DNA of 64,000 nt from Parvularcula lutaonensis (GCF_014651915.1 NZ_BMXU01000001.1:1495501-1559500), one strand, 5' to 3'. Shown: positions 9,264 through 17,906, numbered from the stretch's first letter. Translations and numbers: made by a program. Notes: generated from the letters alone by a model not told the origin.

Positions 9264-9713
9264 TCACTGCATGAGCGGCTTCAGGATCACCATAAAGACG
9301 ATGATGGCCATGAGGCCAAACGGGATCTCGTTGGCCACGCGCCAGAATTTCTCGCTGCGCGGTTTCTCTCCGGCAGCGAACTTCTTGCGGCTGGCGGAAA
9401 GAAAGCCGTGGAAGCCCGACAGGATGATGACCGCCACGAACTTGATGATGAACCAGCCATCATTACCCCAATCCGGCATCGCCGCGACCATCAGCAGACC
9501 GAACACCCACGTCGCGATCATCGCCGGGTTCATGATGAGCTTGAGAAGCTTCTTCTCCATCACCGTGAAGAGGCGCGCAGCTTCACCGTTCGGCTCCGCC
9601 TGGAAATGGTAGACGAAGAGCCGGGGCAGGTAGAGAAGCCCCGCCATCCACGCCGTGAAGGCGAGGATGTGGAACACTTTCAGCCAGTTGTAGAAGGGTG
9701 CGAGCCAGTCCAT
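9264..9713 (-). CDS. hemJ: Protoporphyrinogen IX oxidase HemJ
   Basis: A 149-residue membrane protein with about four hydrophobic segments. HemJ converts protoporphyrinogen IX to protoporphyrin IX and replaces HemG/HemY in most alphaproteobacteria. The N-terminal WLKVFHILAFTAWMAGL carries the conserved essential histidine, and SGFHGFLSASRKKF and the ILKPL tail are typical. The ATG at 9713 gives the usual start MDWLAPFYNW. It lies 10 bases after the hemE stop, so the two haem genes form an operon. Confidence 0.92.
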   Translation of the reverse strand: MDWLAPFYNWLKVFHILAFTAWMAGLLYLPRLFVYHFQAEPNGEAARLFTVMEKKLLKLIMNPAMIATWVFGLLMVAAMPDWGNDGWFIIKFVAVIILSGFHGFLSASRKKFAAGEKPRSEKFWRVANEIPFGLMAIIVFMVILKPLMQ

Positions 9714-9723
9714 TTTGCGGGCC

Positions 9724-10767
9724 TTAGTCGCCCCGGACGATCTTGACCACCTCTGCGACATGTTCAGGCGGCGTTTCGGGCACGAAACCATGCCCGAGAT
9801 TCAAGATATACGGGACGCCGTCGAAGGTTTTCACCAGATATTCGACGGCCTCGCGCATGGCCTTACCGCCTTCGACCACGAGAAGCGGATCAAGACCGCC
9901 CTGGAGCGCGACATGGGGGGACAGGGTCTTCTTCGCCCACTCCATCGGCATTTGCGTGTCCATCGCGAGCCCCTCGAAACTGCCTTCGATGGCCACTGCC
10001 TCGTAGAGCGCGCCCGCGCCCTTGGGGAAGTAGAGGATCGGCACATCCGTCTTCTCGCGCACCCGGCGGGCGATCTCCATGTTGGCTTCAAGGCACAGCT
10101 CCCGGAAGACGTTCTCCGGCAACCCCGCGGCCCAGCTGTCGAAGAGTTTCAGCGCATCCGCGCCGGCCTCTGCCTGGGCGATCAGGTAGTCGGCGGTGGC
10201 GCTGACCAGCATCGCCATCAGGTCCCGGACCATTTGCGGTTCGCGATAGAAGAGCTGGCGCGCCGCGGAGGGGTCCTTCGTCCCCTGACCGTTGATCATG
10301 TAGGTGGCCACCGTCCAAGGAGAGCCGGCAAAGCCGATCAGCGTCTTGTCATCATCAAGACCGGCCCGGACCAGCCGGACCGTTTCATAAACCGGCGAAA
10401 GCCGCTCCGCCGCCTTGTCGGCCGAGAGCGTCTTCATCAGGTCCGCACTGACCACAGGTTCGAGCTTCGGACCTTCGCCCTTCACGAAGCGCACATTCTG
10501 GCCCATGGCATGAGGGATCAGGAGGATGTCGGCGAAAAGGATGGCCGCATCCATACCGAAGCGCCTGATTGGCTGCAGCGTCACTTCCGCTGCGTCTTCA
10601 GGCGTGAGGCAGAACTCGATGAAGCCCGGATGCCTCGCCCGGACATCCCGGTACTCCTTCAGATACCGACCAGCCTGACGCATGAACCAGATGGGGGGGC
10701 GGGATTGAGGATGGCCATGGAGGACCTGAAGGAGGGGCTGGGAGCCCCCAGAAACTGAAGAAACCAA
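9724..10767 (-). CDS. hemE: Uroporphyrinogen decarboxylase HemE
   Basis: A 347-residue haem-pathway enzyme that converts uroporphyrinogen III to coproporphyrinogen III. The signature PPIWFMRQAGRYLKEYR (about residues 24-40), the GFAGSPWTV segment, and the C-terminal NLGHGFVPETPPEHV are all present. The only start consistent with the conserved N-terminus is a TTG at 10767; an in-frame TAG lies 18 bases upstream and no Shine-Dalgarno sequence is obvious. It is transcribed away from the candidate replication origin that begins right at its 5' end, as in Caulobacter. Confidence 0.94.
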   Translation of the reverse strand: MVSSVSGGSQPLLQVLHGHPQSRPPIWFMRQAGRYLKEYRDVRARHPGFIEFCLTPEDAAEVTLQPIRRFGMDAAILFADILLIPHAMGQNVRFVKGEGPKLEPVVSADLMKTLSADKAAERLSPVYETVRLVRAGLDDDKTLIGFAGSPWTVATYMINGQGTKDPSAARQLFYREPQMVRDLMAMLVSATADYLIAQAEAGADALKLFDSWAAGLPENVFRELCLEANMEIARRVREKTDVPILYFPKGAGALYEAVAIEGSFEGLAMDTQMPMEWAKKTLSPHVALQGGLDPLLVVEGGKAMREAVEYLVKTFDGVPYILNLGHGFVPETPPEHVAEVVKIVRGD

Positions 10768-10799
10768 AGTTTGAGTCCGAGTCTATTGGTGGGGGAAAC

Positions 10800-10808
10800 T
10801 GTGGGTAA
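10800..10808 (-). promoter_or_regulatory. DnaA box (one mismatch)
   Basis: On the minus strand this reads TTACCCACA, one change from the consensus TTATCCACA. It is the best DnaA box in the candidate origin and lies next to hemE. Confidence 0.6.
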
Positions 10809-10912
10809 TCCCTCGTAGGGCCACTTTCCAACAAATTTCACAGGATAGCGAGCGAATGGGGAAATCCGGTTTCCACCGCCGTATGGCCAGCGGAATCGCT
10901 GTCCAGAAAAAG

Positions 10913-10927
10913 TTACCAAAGTCTTAA
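10913..10927 (+). promoter_or_regulatory. CtrA-type site TTAC-N7-TTAA
   Basis: TTAC, seven bases, then TTAA (followed by CC) differs by one base from the CtrA consensus TTAA-N7-TTAA. In Caulobacter, CtrA binds such sites in the origin to repress replication. Only one full-length site is visible here, so the call is moderate. Confidence 0.5.
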
Positions 10928-10937
10928 CCCGGACATA

Positions 10938-10954
10938 CCCCGGCAGTACCGGGG
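10938..10954. repeat. Inverted repeat in candidate origin
   Basis: CCCCGG, five bases, CCGGGG: a perfect 6-base inverted repeat, directly followed by another, AT-flanked inverted repeat. Both lie in the non-coding origin candidate. Confidence 0.6.
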
Positions 10955-10961
10955 GAAAACT

Positions 10962-10985
10962 TTTTGCCGGGGAAAACCGGCAAAA
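10962..10985. repeat. Inverted repeat TTTTGCCGG/CCGGCAAAA in candidate origin
   Basis: A perfect 9-base inverted repeat with a 6-base spacer (GGAAAA). It could be a protein-binding palindrome of the origin. It is unlikely to be a terminator for hemE because it lies upstream of that gene. Confidence 0.65.
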
Positions 10986-11043
10986 TCTGAGGCAAAGGTG
11001 GATGACCTTCCCGCCGGGTCGGGGTATGGGCGAAAGTCGTAGG

Positions 11044-11052
11044 TTATGAACA
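11044..11052 (+). promoter_or_regulatory. DnaA-box-like site
   Basis: TTATGAACA matches TTATNCACA except at one position. It lies 12 bases before the PPSR start, at the right edge of the candidate origin. Confidence 0.45.
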
Positions 11053-11064
11053 ACTGGTTGACGG

Positions 11065-11928
11065 ATGGATCAGGCGGCGAGGGCTGACAAGACGAAAGCC
11101 GCGCGGCGGACTTTCTTTCACGTGCATCTCGTCTCCGACTCGACGGGCGAGACGCTCAGCACGCTGCTGAAATCGGTGGCAGCGCGATTTCCTTCGGCCA
11201 AACCTCTCGAGCACGTCGCGTCCCTGGTGAGGAGCCATACCCAGCTTGACAGCGTTCTTGCGCGGATCGAACAGGCGCCGGGTCTTGTCATGTACACCGT
11301 CGTCGATCCCGGTATGCGGCGCCGCCTCGAAGTGAAGTGTGCGGAGCTTCAGGTCCCCGCGATCTCCTGTCTCGATCCGCTTCTCAATGCCTTCGCGGAT
11401 TATCTCGGTCTCGAACAGACTCGTCAGGCGGGGATGCAGCACGAGCTCGATGAAGACTATTTCCGAAGGATCGGCGCGATCGATTTCACCCTCGCCCATG
11501 ATGACGGCCAGAACACCTGGAACCTCGAGGCGGCGGATGTCGTCCTTGTGGGGGTGAGCAGGACCTCGAAGACGCCCACCTGCATGTATCTGGCGAACAA
11601 GGGCATCAAGGCCGCGAACGTCCCCTTGGTCCCCGGCGTTGATCCTCCCCCGGAACTTGAGAAGCTGCGGAAGCCCCTGGTCGTCGGTCTGACCGCGAAC
11701 CCTGACAGGCTCGCTGCGATCAGGACTTCGCGCCTGTCGAATCTCGGATCGGAAGACCGCGCGCAGAGTTACACCGACGGCGCCGCCGTGCGCGACGAGG
11801 TAACGAAGGCCAAGCGTCTATTCGTCAAGAACGGCTGGCCGATGATCGACGTGACCAAGCGGTCCGTCGAGGAAACTGCAGCCAAGATCCTGACATTGCT
11901 GAGTATTCGCCGGGGAGGGGAAGGATGA
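11065..11928 (+). CDS. PEP synthase regulatory protein, kinase/pyrophosphorylase (PPSR, DUF299)
   Basis: A 287-residue DUF299 protein. The family switches PEP synthase or pyruvate phosphate dikinase off and on by ADP-dependent phosphorylation and phosphate-dependent dephosphorylation. The N-terminal FHVHLVSDSTGETL and the P-loop-like LVGVSRTSKTPTCMYLAN (about residues 155-172) are diagnostic. It is the first gene to the right of the origin, the position of CC_0001 in Caulobacter. The ATG at 11065 has no clear ribosome site. Its TGA stop overlaps the maf ATG (ATGA). Confidence 0.92.
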   Translation: MDQAARADKTKAARRTFFHVHLVSDSTGETLSTLLKSVAARFPSAKPLEHVASLVRSHTQLDSVLARIEQAPGLVMYTVVDPGMRRRLEVKCAELQVPAISCLDPLLNAFADYLGLEQTRQAGMQHELDEDYFRRIGAIDFTLAHDDGQNTWNLEAADVVLVGVSRTSKTPTCMYLANKGIKAANVPLVPGVDPPPELEKLRKPLVVGLTANPDRLAAIRTSRLSNLGSEDRAQSYTDGAAVRDEVTKAKRLFVKNGWPMIDVTKRSVEETAAKILTLLSIRRGGEG

Positions 11929-12509
11929 CCGACATCGTCCTCGCATCAGGAAGCCGCTCGCGCCGCGAGATCCTCGAGCGTGCGGGCATCCCGTTCCGGG
12001 TCATGAGGCCCGATGTCGACGAAGACGCGCTTAAACTTCAGCTTACTGAGAAGTCCCCCGCCGATCTCGCCATTGCCCTAGCCGAAGCGAAGGGGCTGTC
12101 CCTTGACCTGCCCGGCGCGATCGTGATCGGTGCGGACCAGGTTATGGAGTTCGAGGGCCAGCCATTCGACAAGCCCGGATCGATGGATGAGCTCCGTTCC
12201 CGGCTACTCGATATGGCGGGCAAGCCGCACCACCTGCGGGGCGGCGTGATCCTGGTGCGGAATGGATCCGTCATCGAAAGGATCCGCGAAACATCCACCC
12301 TCTGGATGCGGAACGTTTCCAGGAGCGAAGTCGATAGCTATCTGGAGACGGTTGGAGAAGACGTGCTCTCCACCGTCGGCGGCTACATGCTGGAAGGCTT
12401 GGGCGTACGTCTTTTCGACCGGGTCGACGGCGATTTCTTCTCCATTCTCGGCCTGCCGCTTTTTCCTGTTCTCCGTGTCCTGCGTCGTGAAGGAGCGATT
12501 CCCTGGTGA
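11925..12509 (+). CDS. maf: Maf-family nucleotide pyrophosphatase
   Basis: A 194-residue Maf protein, a house-cleaning hydrolase of non-canonical or excess nucleoside triphosphates (dTTP/UTP type). It starts with the signature LASGSRSRREILERAG and has the IVIGADQVMEFEG motif with the catalytic aspartate. ATGA overlap with PPSR upstream and GTGA overlap with aroE downstream show a coupled operon. Confidence 0.93.
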   Translation: MTDIVLASGSRSRREILERAGIPFRVMRPDVDEDALKLQLTEKSPADLAIALAEAKGLSLDLPGAIVIGADQVMEFEGQPFDKPGSMDELRSRLLDMAGKPHHLRGGVILVRNGSVIERIRETSTLWMRNVSRSEVDSYLETVGEDVLSTVGGYMLEGLGVRLFDRVDGDFFSILGLPLFPVLRVLRREGAIPW

Positions 12510-13315
12510 TCCGCGCCGGTGTCATTGGCCACCCTGTCAGCCACAGCCTCAGCCCACGGATCCATAACCGCTGGTTCGAGGAAACCGAGATCGACGGCCG
12601 CTACGAAGCGATTGATGCCCGGCCCGAGGATTTCGTCGAAGCCGTGAGGCGCGCAGCCGGTGATGGCTTCGTCGCGCTGAATGTTACCATTCCGCATAAG
12701 GAAAAAGCGCTGGAGATCGCCGATGAGGCGAGCCCTTCGGCGAGGGCAATAGGCGCCGCGAACCTCCTTGTTTTCAGGGACGGCAAGATCTTCGCCGAAA
12801 ATACCGACTGGTGCGGATTTGCCGAGGCGGTGGAGCGTGAGGGCGGTTCCCTGGCAGGGGACACTGCGGTCGTTCTTGGCGCGGGCGGCGCCGCGGCGGG
12901 CATCCTTTATGCGCTGCAGGATTTCGAGAACGTTTTGCTTGCGAACCGAACCCGAGCGCGGGCAGAAGCGCTCGCGGGGCGCTTTCCCAATGTGACGGTC
13001 GTCGATTGGGAGAAGAAGCTCGAGCTCGGTGCGACGGAATCGGGGCTCTTCGTCAACACGACCAGTCTTGGCATGGCGGGCTACCCGACCCTCGGCATGA
13101 TCCTTGGCGATCCAGGACCGGCAATGGTGGTCGATATCGTCTATGCACCGATGGAGACCAAGCTGATCCGCGCCGCCCGGAAGGCGGGCAAGCCCGTCGC
13201 CAACGGCCTGTCCATGCTGGTCTGGCAGGCGGTGCCGAGCTTCGAGGCTTTTGCCGGTATTCCGCCGAAGCGCCCGGCGGCAACGCTCGCGGATCTCGAG
13301 GCGGAGCTGTCATGA
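12506..13315 (+). CDS. aroE: Shikimate dehydrogenase
   Basis: A 269-residue NADPH-dependent enzyme of the shikimate pathway (3-dehydroshikimate to shikimate). It has the substrate-binding GVIGHPVSHSLSPRIHN, the catalytic lysine in TIPHKEKAL, the ENTDWCGF stretch, and the nucleotide motif VVLGAGGAAAGILYAL. It starts at a GTG overlapping the maf stop (GTGA), with AAGGAG about 10 bases upstream. The stop overlaps the coaE ATG. Confidence 0.95.
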   Translation: MIRAGVIGHPVSHSLSPRIHNRWFEETEIDGRYEAIDARPEDFVEAVRRAAGDGFVALNVTIPHKEKALEIADEASPSARAIGAANLLVFRDGKIFAENTDWCGFAEAVEREGGSLAGDTAVVLGAGGAAAGILYALQDFENVLLANRTRARAEALAGRFPNVTVVDWEKKLELGATESGLFVNTTSLGMAGYPTLGMILGDPGPAMVVDIVYAPMETKLIRAARKAGKPVANGLSMLVWQAVPSFEAFAGIPPKRPAATLADLEAELS

Positions 13316-13935
13316 TCGTCGTCGGCCTCACAGGCTCCATCGGCATGGGCAAGAGCACCACGGCGAAGATGTTCGCCGATGCCGGCGCGGCCGTCTGGGA
13401 TGCAGACGCTGCGGTGCACAGGCTTTATGCCCCCGGCGGCAAGGGGGTAGAGGCGGTGCTCTCGATCTTTCCCGAGGCTCGTAGCGAAGAGGGTGGCGTC
13501 GATCGCGCGAAGCTTTCGGCACTCACCCTCGGTGCCCCCGACCGTCTGAAGCGGCTTGAGGAGATCGTTCACCCCCTCGTGCGTGAGGACCAGGCCGCCT
13601 TCCTCAAATCTGCCGAAGAGGACGGTGCCGAGATCGCCGTTCTCGACATCCCCCTTCTCGTCGAAGGCGGGATGCAGGACCTCTTCAGGGAAGTGGTCGT
13701 AGTCACCGCCGATCCGGAAGTCAGGCGCCGGCGCGTGCTGGCCCGACCGGGCATGACCGAGGAGAAGCTCGACGCCATCCTCGCACGGCAGGCTCCGGAG
13801 GAAGAGCGCTTGCGGCATGCGACCTTCACTGTCCGCACTGATGCCGGGCTTGATGCTGCACGGGCTGAGGTCGAAGCCATCATGGCGGCACTTCGGGAGA
13901 AGTACGGGCTTTCCAGCCAGTCCGAACAGGGGTGA
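13312..13935 (+). CDS. coaE: Dephospho-CoA kinase
   Basis: A 207-residue P-loop kinase catalysing the last step of coenzyme A synthesis. It has Walker A VGLTGSIGMGKSTTA at residues 3-17, the DADAAVHRLYAPGG segment that binds the substrate, and the LDIPLLVEGG lid region. ATGA overlap with aroE fixes the start at 13312; a longer upstream reading in this frame is only the shadow of aroE. Confidence 0.95.
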   Translation: MIVVGLTGSIGMGKSTTAKMFADAGAAVWDADAAVHRLYAPGGKGVEAVLSIFPEARSEEGGVDRAKLSALTLGAPDRLKRLEEIVHPLVREDQAAFLKSAEEDGAEIAVLDIPLLVEGGMQDLFREVVVVTADPEVRRRRVLARPGMTEEKLDAILARQAPEEERLRHATFTVRTDAGLDAARAEVEAIMAALREKYGLSSQSEQG

Positions 13936-13943
13936 TATCCACC

Positions 13944-14651
13944 ATGGTCCGGCAAGTCATTTTCGATACCGAAACAACTGGTTTCTCACCACAGGACGGT
14001 GATCGTCTCATCGAGATCGGCGCGATCGAAATGATCGATGGCAACCTGACGGGTGAAAGCTTCCACCGCTACGTCAATCCCGAGCGCGACGTGCCGATGG
14101 AGGCCTATCGGGTGCACCGGATCTCGACGGAGATGCTGCAGGACAAGCCGCTCTTCAGGGACCCTTCGGTTGGCGAAGCGTTTCTCGCTTTCATCGAGGG
14201 GGCGGAGCTGATCGCCCACAATGCGCCTTTCGATGTCGGTTTCATCAATGCCGAACTCGACATTGCAGGGCTTCCCGCGCTGACGAACAAGGTCATCGAC
14301 ACGGTTCCGATGGCACGGCGGAAGTTTCCTGGCGCTCCTGCATCTCTCGATGCGCTCTGCCAGAGGTTCGGCATCTCCAAGGCCGAGCGTGACGAGAAGG
14401 GCCACGGCGCGCTTCTCGACGCTGAACTCCTCGCGAGGGTCTATATCGAGCTGACCGGCGGTCGGCAGGCGAGTTTCCTGTCTGCATCGACGTCTTCCCG
14501 GTCCGCGCCCGGTGACGCGGGCGGCGATCGCGCCGTCACCTACCAGCGCCCGCGCCCGCTGCCTCCGCGCATCACCGATGAGGAAAGGGCGGCCCACAGG
14601 GCCTTCATCGAAGAGCTGGGCACGCCGATCTGGGCCAAGCTCCAGGGTTGA
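13944..14651 (+). CDS. dnaQ: DNA polymerase III epsilon subunit (proofreading 3'-5' exonuclease)
   Basis: A DEDDh exonuclease of about 235 residues. Exo I IFDTETTGF, Exo II around LIAHNAPFDVGFINAEL, and Exo III with HGALLDAELLARVY are all present. The C-terminal tail (about 180-235) binds the polymerase subunit in the family. I chose the ATG at 13944, which follows an AGGGG stretch; a GTG at 13932 overlapping the coaE stop is an alternative adding four residues. It is the last gene of the rightward origin operon. Confidence 0.93.
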   Translation: MVRQVIFDTETTGFSPQDGDRLIEIGAIEMIDGNLTGESFHRYVNPERDVPMEAYRVHRISTEMLQDKPLFRDPSVGEAFLAFIEGAELIAHNAPFDVGFINAELDIAGLPALTNKVIDTVPMARRKFPGAPASLDALCQRFGISKAERDEKGHGALLDAELLARVYIELTGGRQASFLSASTSSRSAPGDAGGDRAVTYQRPRPLPPRITDEERAAHRAFIEELGTPIWAKLQG

Positions 14652-14655
14652 GGGG

Positions 14656-15492
14656 TCAGAGGCCGCTGGGGGGATCGACCTTCAGGATGCCATGCTGCTC
14701 CCGGTCGCGGATGACCCGTTTCACGATGTCTTCGGAAACCTGGTTCTCGCTGGCGGCGAAGGCGTAGACCATCGCCGTATCGGCAAGGATATTGATCTGC
14801 CGCGGGATACCGTTCGAGGCATCATGGATGCGGTCGACGGCTTCGGGAACGAAGATCTGCGGATTGCCGCCGGATGCAGCAAGGCGAGCGCTGATATAGT
14901 CGCCCGTCTCGTCCCGGTTGAAGGCACGGAGATGGTAATGGGCCACCACGCGCTGCCTGAACTGCGCAAGCTGCGGCATGTTGAGAAGCGCACCGAGCTC
15001 GGGTTGGCCGAACAGCACGAGCTGCAAGACGGGCCGTCCGCCTGACTGGCGTTCGGCAAGGACCCGGATCCGCTCGAGAAGGCGCGCTTCGAGAAGCTGG
15101 GCTTCGTCGATGAACAGGACGGCCTTGCGCCCCGCATTGCGGTTCTGGGCGAGGAACTTGTCGAGCTGGCTCAGGGACTGGCTGGCCGAGTTCGACTTCG
15201 TTTCGATTCCGAAGCCGTAAAGGATCCAAGCCGCAACATCGTTCTCATAGCCGATGTCGCCGGTCAGCGCTCCAAAGCGGTTGCCGTCACGATGCCGGCG
15301 GGCCAGGTCGTGCAGCAGGGTGGTCTTGCCCGAGCCGATTTCACCGGTGATGACCACGGTGCCATTGCCCGAGGTCAGGCCATAGGCAAGCATGGTCCGG
15401 GCCATCTTGTGGCCGTCGGACCAGAACAGCATGTCCGGCTCCGGATGGCTTGCGAAGGGTTTCCTCGAAAGCCCGAAATGCTTCTCGTACAT
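14656..15492 (-). CDS. ExeA/GspA-like AAA ATPase (exosortase-associated type)
   Basis: A 278-residue ATPase beginning MYEKHFGLSRKPFASHPEPD, the signature of ExeA/GspA-type ATPases. It has Walker A ITGEIGSGKTTLL (about residues 48-60), Walker B AVLFIDEAQLLEA, and the IPRQINILAD arginine segment. Close relatives sit in exopolysaccharide/exosortase loci (XrtA-associated ATPase). There is no transmembrane or peptidoglycan-binding C-terminal part, unlike true ExeA. It starts 41 bases after a TPR lipoprotein gene, a pairing also seen in PEP-CTERM/EPS loci. No exosortase gene is visible in the window. Confidence 0.8.
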   Translation of the reverse strand: MYEKHFGLSRKPFASHPEPDMLFWSDGHKMARTMLAYGLTSGNGTVVITGEIGSGKTTLLHDLARRHRDGNRFGALTGDIGYENDVAAWILYGFGIETKSNSASQSLSQLDKFLAQNRNAGRKAVLFIDEAQLLEARLLERIRVLAERQSGGRPVLQLVLFGQPELGALLNMPQLAQFRQRVVAHYHLRAFNRDETGDYISARLAASGGNPQIFVPEAVDRIHDASNGIPRQINILADTAMVYAFAASENQVSEDIVKRVIRDREQHGILKVDPPSGL

Positions 15493-15533
15493 CGTGTCCC
15501 CTCGGCGTTACGCCCGAGTTTGCCCTGCGGCGT

Positions 15534-17906
15534 TTACAGTTCGGCGATAGCCGCCTTGATGGCCTCTTCGCTGACCACGTCGGTCTTGCCGGGAGCTTCC
15601 AGCGCCTTTTCGAAAGCAGCCCGCGCAGTTTCCGTATCCCCATTTGCGGCGGCGATCACGCCCCGATGGTAGAAGATTTCGGCGTTCGGCGTATCGGTGC
15701 GGGCAGCGATTTCGCTGTATTCGAGAGCCTTCTCCAGCTCGCCGTTGCGGTAATAGGCCCAGGCCAGCGTGTCCGCGAGGAAGGGCTGCTCTGTGCCTTC
15801 GAAACGTTTGGCGATTTCGAGCGCCTGGGCTGGGTCATCGTCGAGATCAAGCATCAGGGCTGCGAGATTGTTCGCGGCAAGGTCGCCGAGCTGCTCGTCT
15901 TCGTAGAGCGTCATCAGGACATCCCGCGCGGCAGCGCGATCGTTCTCATTCAGGAGCTGGTTGGCGCGCAGCAGGCGGAGGGTCGTCGTGTCCTCCGCTT
16001 TCTCGATGCCCTCGAGGATGGCCTGATTGGCCGCTTCTTCCTGCCCCTGGGCAATCAGGGCGTTGTAGAGGATGACATAGAGACCTTCCTGTTCCGGGAA
16101 GGCGTCGACCCCGCTCCGGGCCGCCTCCGCAGCGGCATCGACGTTGTTCTGGCTCGTCTCGAACTGGCTCAGCAGGACGAAGCTGTCCGGGTATTCGCCA
16201 CGGGCGGCCTGTGCCTGAAGGAATTCGCGCAGCTCGTCCGTCCGCCGGAGCTGCGACAGCGCCTGGGCCCGGATGCGGATCGCCTGCGGGTCGTTCTGGC
16301 CGTCCTCGGGCAGGCGATCGAGTTCTGCAAGCGCATCTTCGTACCGCTGCTGCTGCATCAGCGAAGCCGCGAGAATGCGGCGCGCGTCGACATCGTCCGG
16401 GTCCGCGCGAAGCAGCGAACGGGCCACGACCTCGGCTTCATCGGCCCGGTTCTGCGCGACGAGGACGCGGGCGCTTTCGCGCTGGATCTGGGGCGTCGCG
16501 TCCGGCGTCTGGGCGAAGCGAAGGGTAAGGTCCGAAGCCTCGTCGGTCTTGCCGTTGCGCAGGAGCATCGCCCGGTAGGCCTGGAACAGGTTCGGCGACA
16601 GCCCGATCCGGTCGATGGCCTGGGCGAGCTGGGCTTCGGCAAAGGGCGCGCGGCCATTCTCTTCGTAGGCAAGGCCGAGAAGGATCAGGGCCGCTTCATT
16701 GTTCGGATCGCCGTTCAGGGCGGTGCGCAGTGTTTCGATGGCCGGCTCGACGTCGCCCTGTGCAAGCTGGATCTTGGCCTTGAGGGTGAGGGCCTTGGGG
16801 TCTTCCGGGTCCGTCTCGAGGACATCTTCGGCATACCGGCTGGCCTCGTCGAGATCGCGGCGGGCAAAGGCGCGCTCACCAAGGTCGACCTTGGCCTGGT
16901 TGCGGATCTCCAGGGGGCGCTCATCATCATTGGCAAGGCGTGTCAGCTCTTCGAGGCAGCGTTCGTCCTCGCCAATCTCGCAGAGGAAGGCCGGGACGGC
17001 GAAGACAAGGTCCGTGTCCGGATACTGAGCGACGAGTTCGCGCAGCTCGGCCTCGGCGGTGGCATCGTCCTCTTGCTCGCGGATGATGCCAATAAGGCGA
17101 CCGACGGCCTCGGTCTGGTCCTCGAGAAGCGGGATCGCCGCCTCGAACTGCTTCCGGGCACCATCGAGGTCGCCCCGGGCGGTGATCAGGAACTCGCCAT
17201 AACGCTGACGGTAGAAACCGTTCTCAGGGCTTGCTTCGACAAGGGCCGCGAAGGTTTCGTCCATTGCCGTGATGTCCTGACGGCGCTGGGCCAGCAGCAG
17301 CTTGACCACCAGCAGGGCCTCGGAATCCGGCTCTGCCGCGAGGCCCTCGTCGATGATCGCCTGAGCCCGGTCGAATTCCTCGTCACGGACATAGCGCGCG
17401 GCGAGGAGGTTGCGGACCTCGACATTGTCCGGGTCCGCGGCGAGGGCCTTTTCAAGGGTCTCGCTCGCCTCGTCGAGATTGTTCTGGAGCACAAGAGCCG
17501 CGCCCTTGACGGTCAGCGCCTCGATATTGTCGGGCTCCGCTGCAAGCACCTGGTTCGCCCGTTCGAGGGCGTCATCAGGCTCGCCAGCGAGCAGGTTGAG
17601 CCGTGCGATCTTCGCGATCGCCTCGTAGTTGTTCGGCTCGAGGGTGACGAGACGCTGCAGGAACCGAAGCTGGTCGCCATAGCGCTCCTGACGTTCGGCC
17701 ACCTCGGCGGCACCGCGCAGGGCAACGACATTGTTCGGGTCGTTCTGCAGGGCGTTCTGGAATTGGAGCTTGGCCCGCTGGAGCTGTCCCTCATCGAGAT
17801 AGTCTTGCGCGTTTTCTGCGAAACGGACGGCCTTGTCCTCGCCGCTCTCACAGGCGACCAGGGCCAGCGCAGTGAGGGACGCGCCGAGCAGTTTCCAGGT
17901 TTTCAT
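15534..17906 (-). CDS. TPR-repeat lipoprotein (PrsT-like)
   Basis: A 790-residue predicted lipoprotein. The ATG at 17906 gives MKTWKLLGASLTALALVAC with a lipobox ending at Cys19. The rest is almost wholly tandem TPR units of about 34 residues (for example AKLQFQNALQNDPNNVVALRG and later repeats), very acidic and alanine-rich. Size, lipobox and the neighbouring ExeA-like ATPase match the PrsT protein of PEP-CTERM/exopolysaccharide systems, but no PEP-CTERM sorting gene is seen. Probable role: outer-membrane or periplasmic scaffold for polysaccharide or envelope assembly; this is inference from layout. Confidence 0.75.
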   Translation of the reverse strand: MKTWKLLGASLTALALVACESGEDKAVRFAENAQDYLDEGQLQRAKLQFQNALQNDPNNVVALRGAAEVAERQERYGDQLRFLQRLVTLEPNNYEAIAKIARLNLLAGEPDDALERANQVLAAEPDNIEALTVKGAALVLQNNLDEASETLEKALAADPDNVEVRNLLAARYVRDEEFDRAQAIIDEGLAAEPDSEALLVVKLLLAQRRQDITAMDETFAALVEASPENGFYRQRYGEFLITARGDLDGARKQFEAAIPLLEDQTEAVGRLIGIIREQEDDATAEAELRELVAQYPDTDLVFAVPAFLCEIGEDERCLEELTRLANDDERPLEIRNQAKVDLGERAFARRDLDEASRYAEDVLETDPEDPKALTLKAKIQLAQGDVEPAIETLRTALNGDPNNEAALILLGLAYEENGRAPFAEAQLAQAIDRIGLSPNLFQAYRAMLLRNGKTDEASDLTLRFAQTPDATPQIQRESARVLVAQNRADEAEVVARSLLRADPDDVDARRILAASLMQQQRYEDALAELDRLPEDGQNDPQAIRIRAQALSQLRRTDELREFLQAQAARGEYPDSFVLLSQFETSQNNVDAAAEAARSGVDAFPEQEGLYVILYNALIAQGQEEAANQAILEGIEKAEDTTTLRLLRANQLLNENDRAAARDVLMTLYEDEQLGDLAANNLAALMLDLDDDPAQALEIAKRFEGTEQPFLADTLAWAYYRNGELEKALEYSEIAARTDTPNAEIFYHRGVIAAANGDTETARAAFEKALEAPGKTDVVSEEAIKAAIAEL

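Larger units (their letters stand above)
10768..11064. other. Probable chromosome replication origin (oriC) between hemE and PPSR
   Basis: This 297-base stretch separates two divergent gene runs, hemE-hemJ-rho-mnmE/G-rsmG-parAB leftward and PPSR-maf-aroE-coaE-dnaQ rightward. In Caulobacter and relatives this is the location of the origin. The stretch holds two DnaA-box-like 9-mers, a weaker third (10997-11005), a CtrA-type TTAC-N7-TTAA, two perfect inverted repeats and several A-rich tracts, and no credible gene. Two parS sites and parB lie within 9 kb. The assignment rests on synteny plus motifs; a strand-skew switch or marker-frequency data would settle it. Confidence 0.75.
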
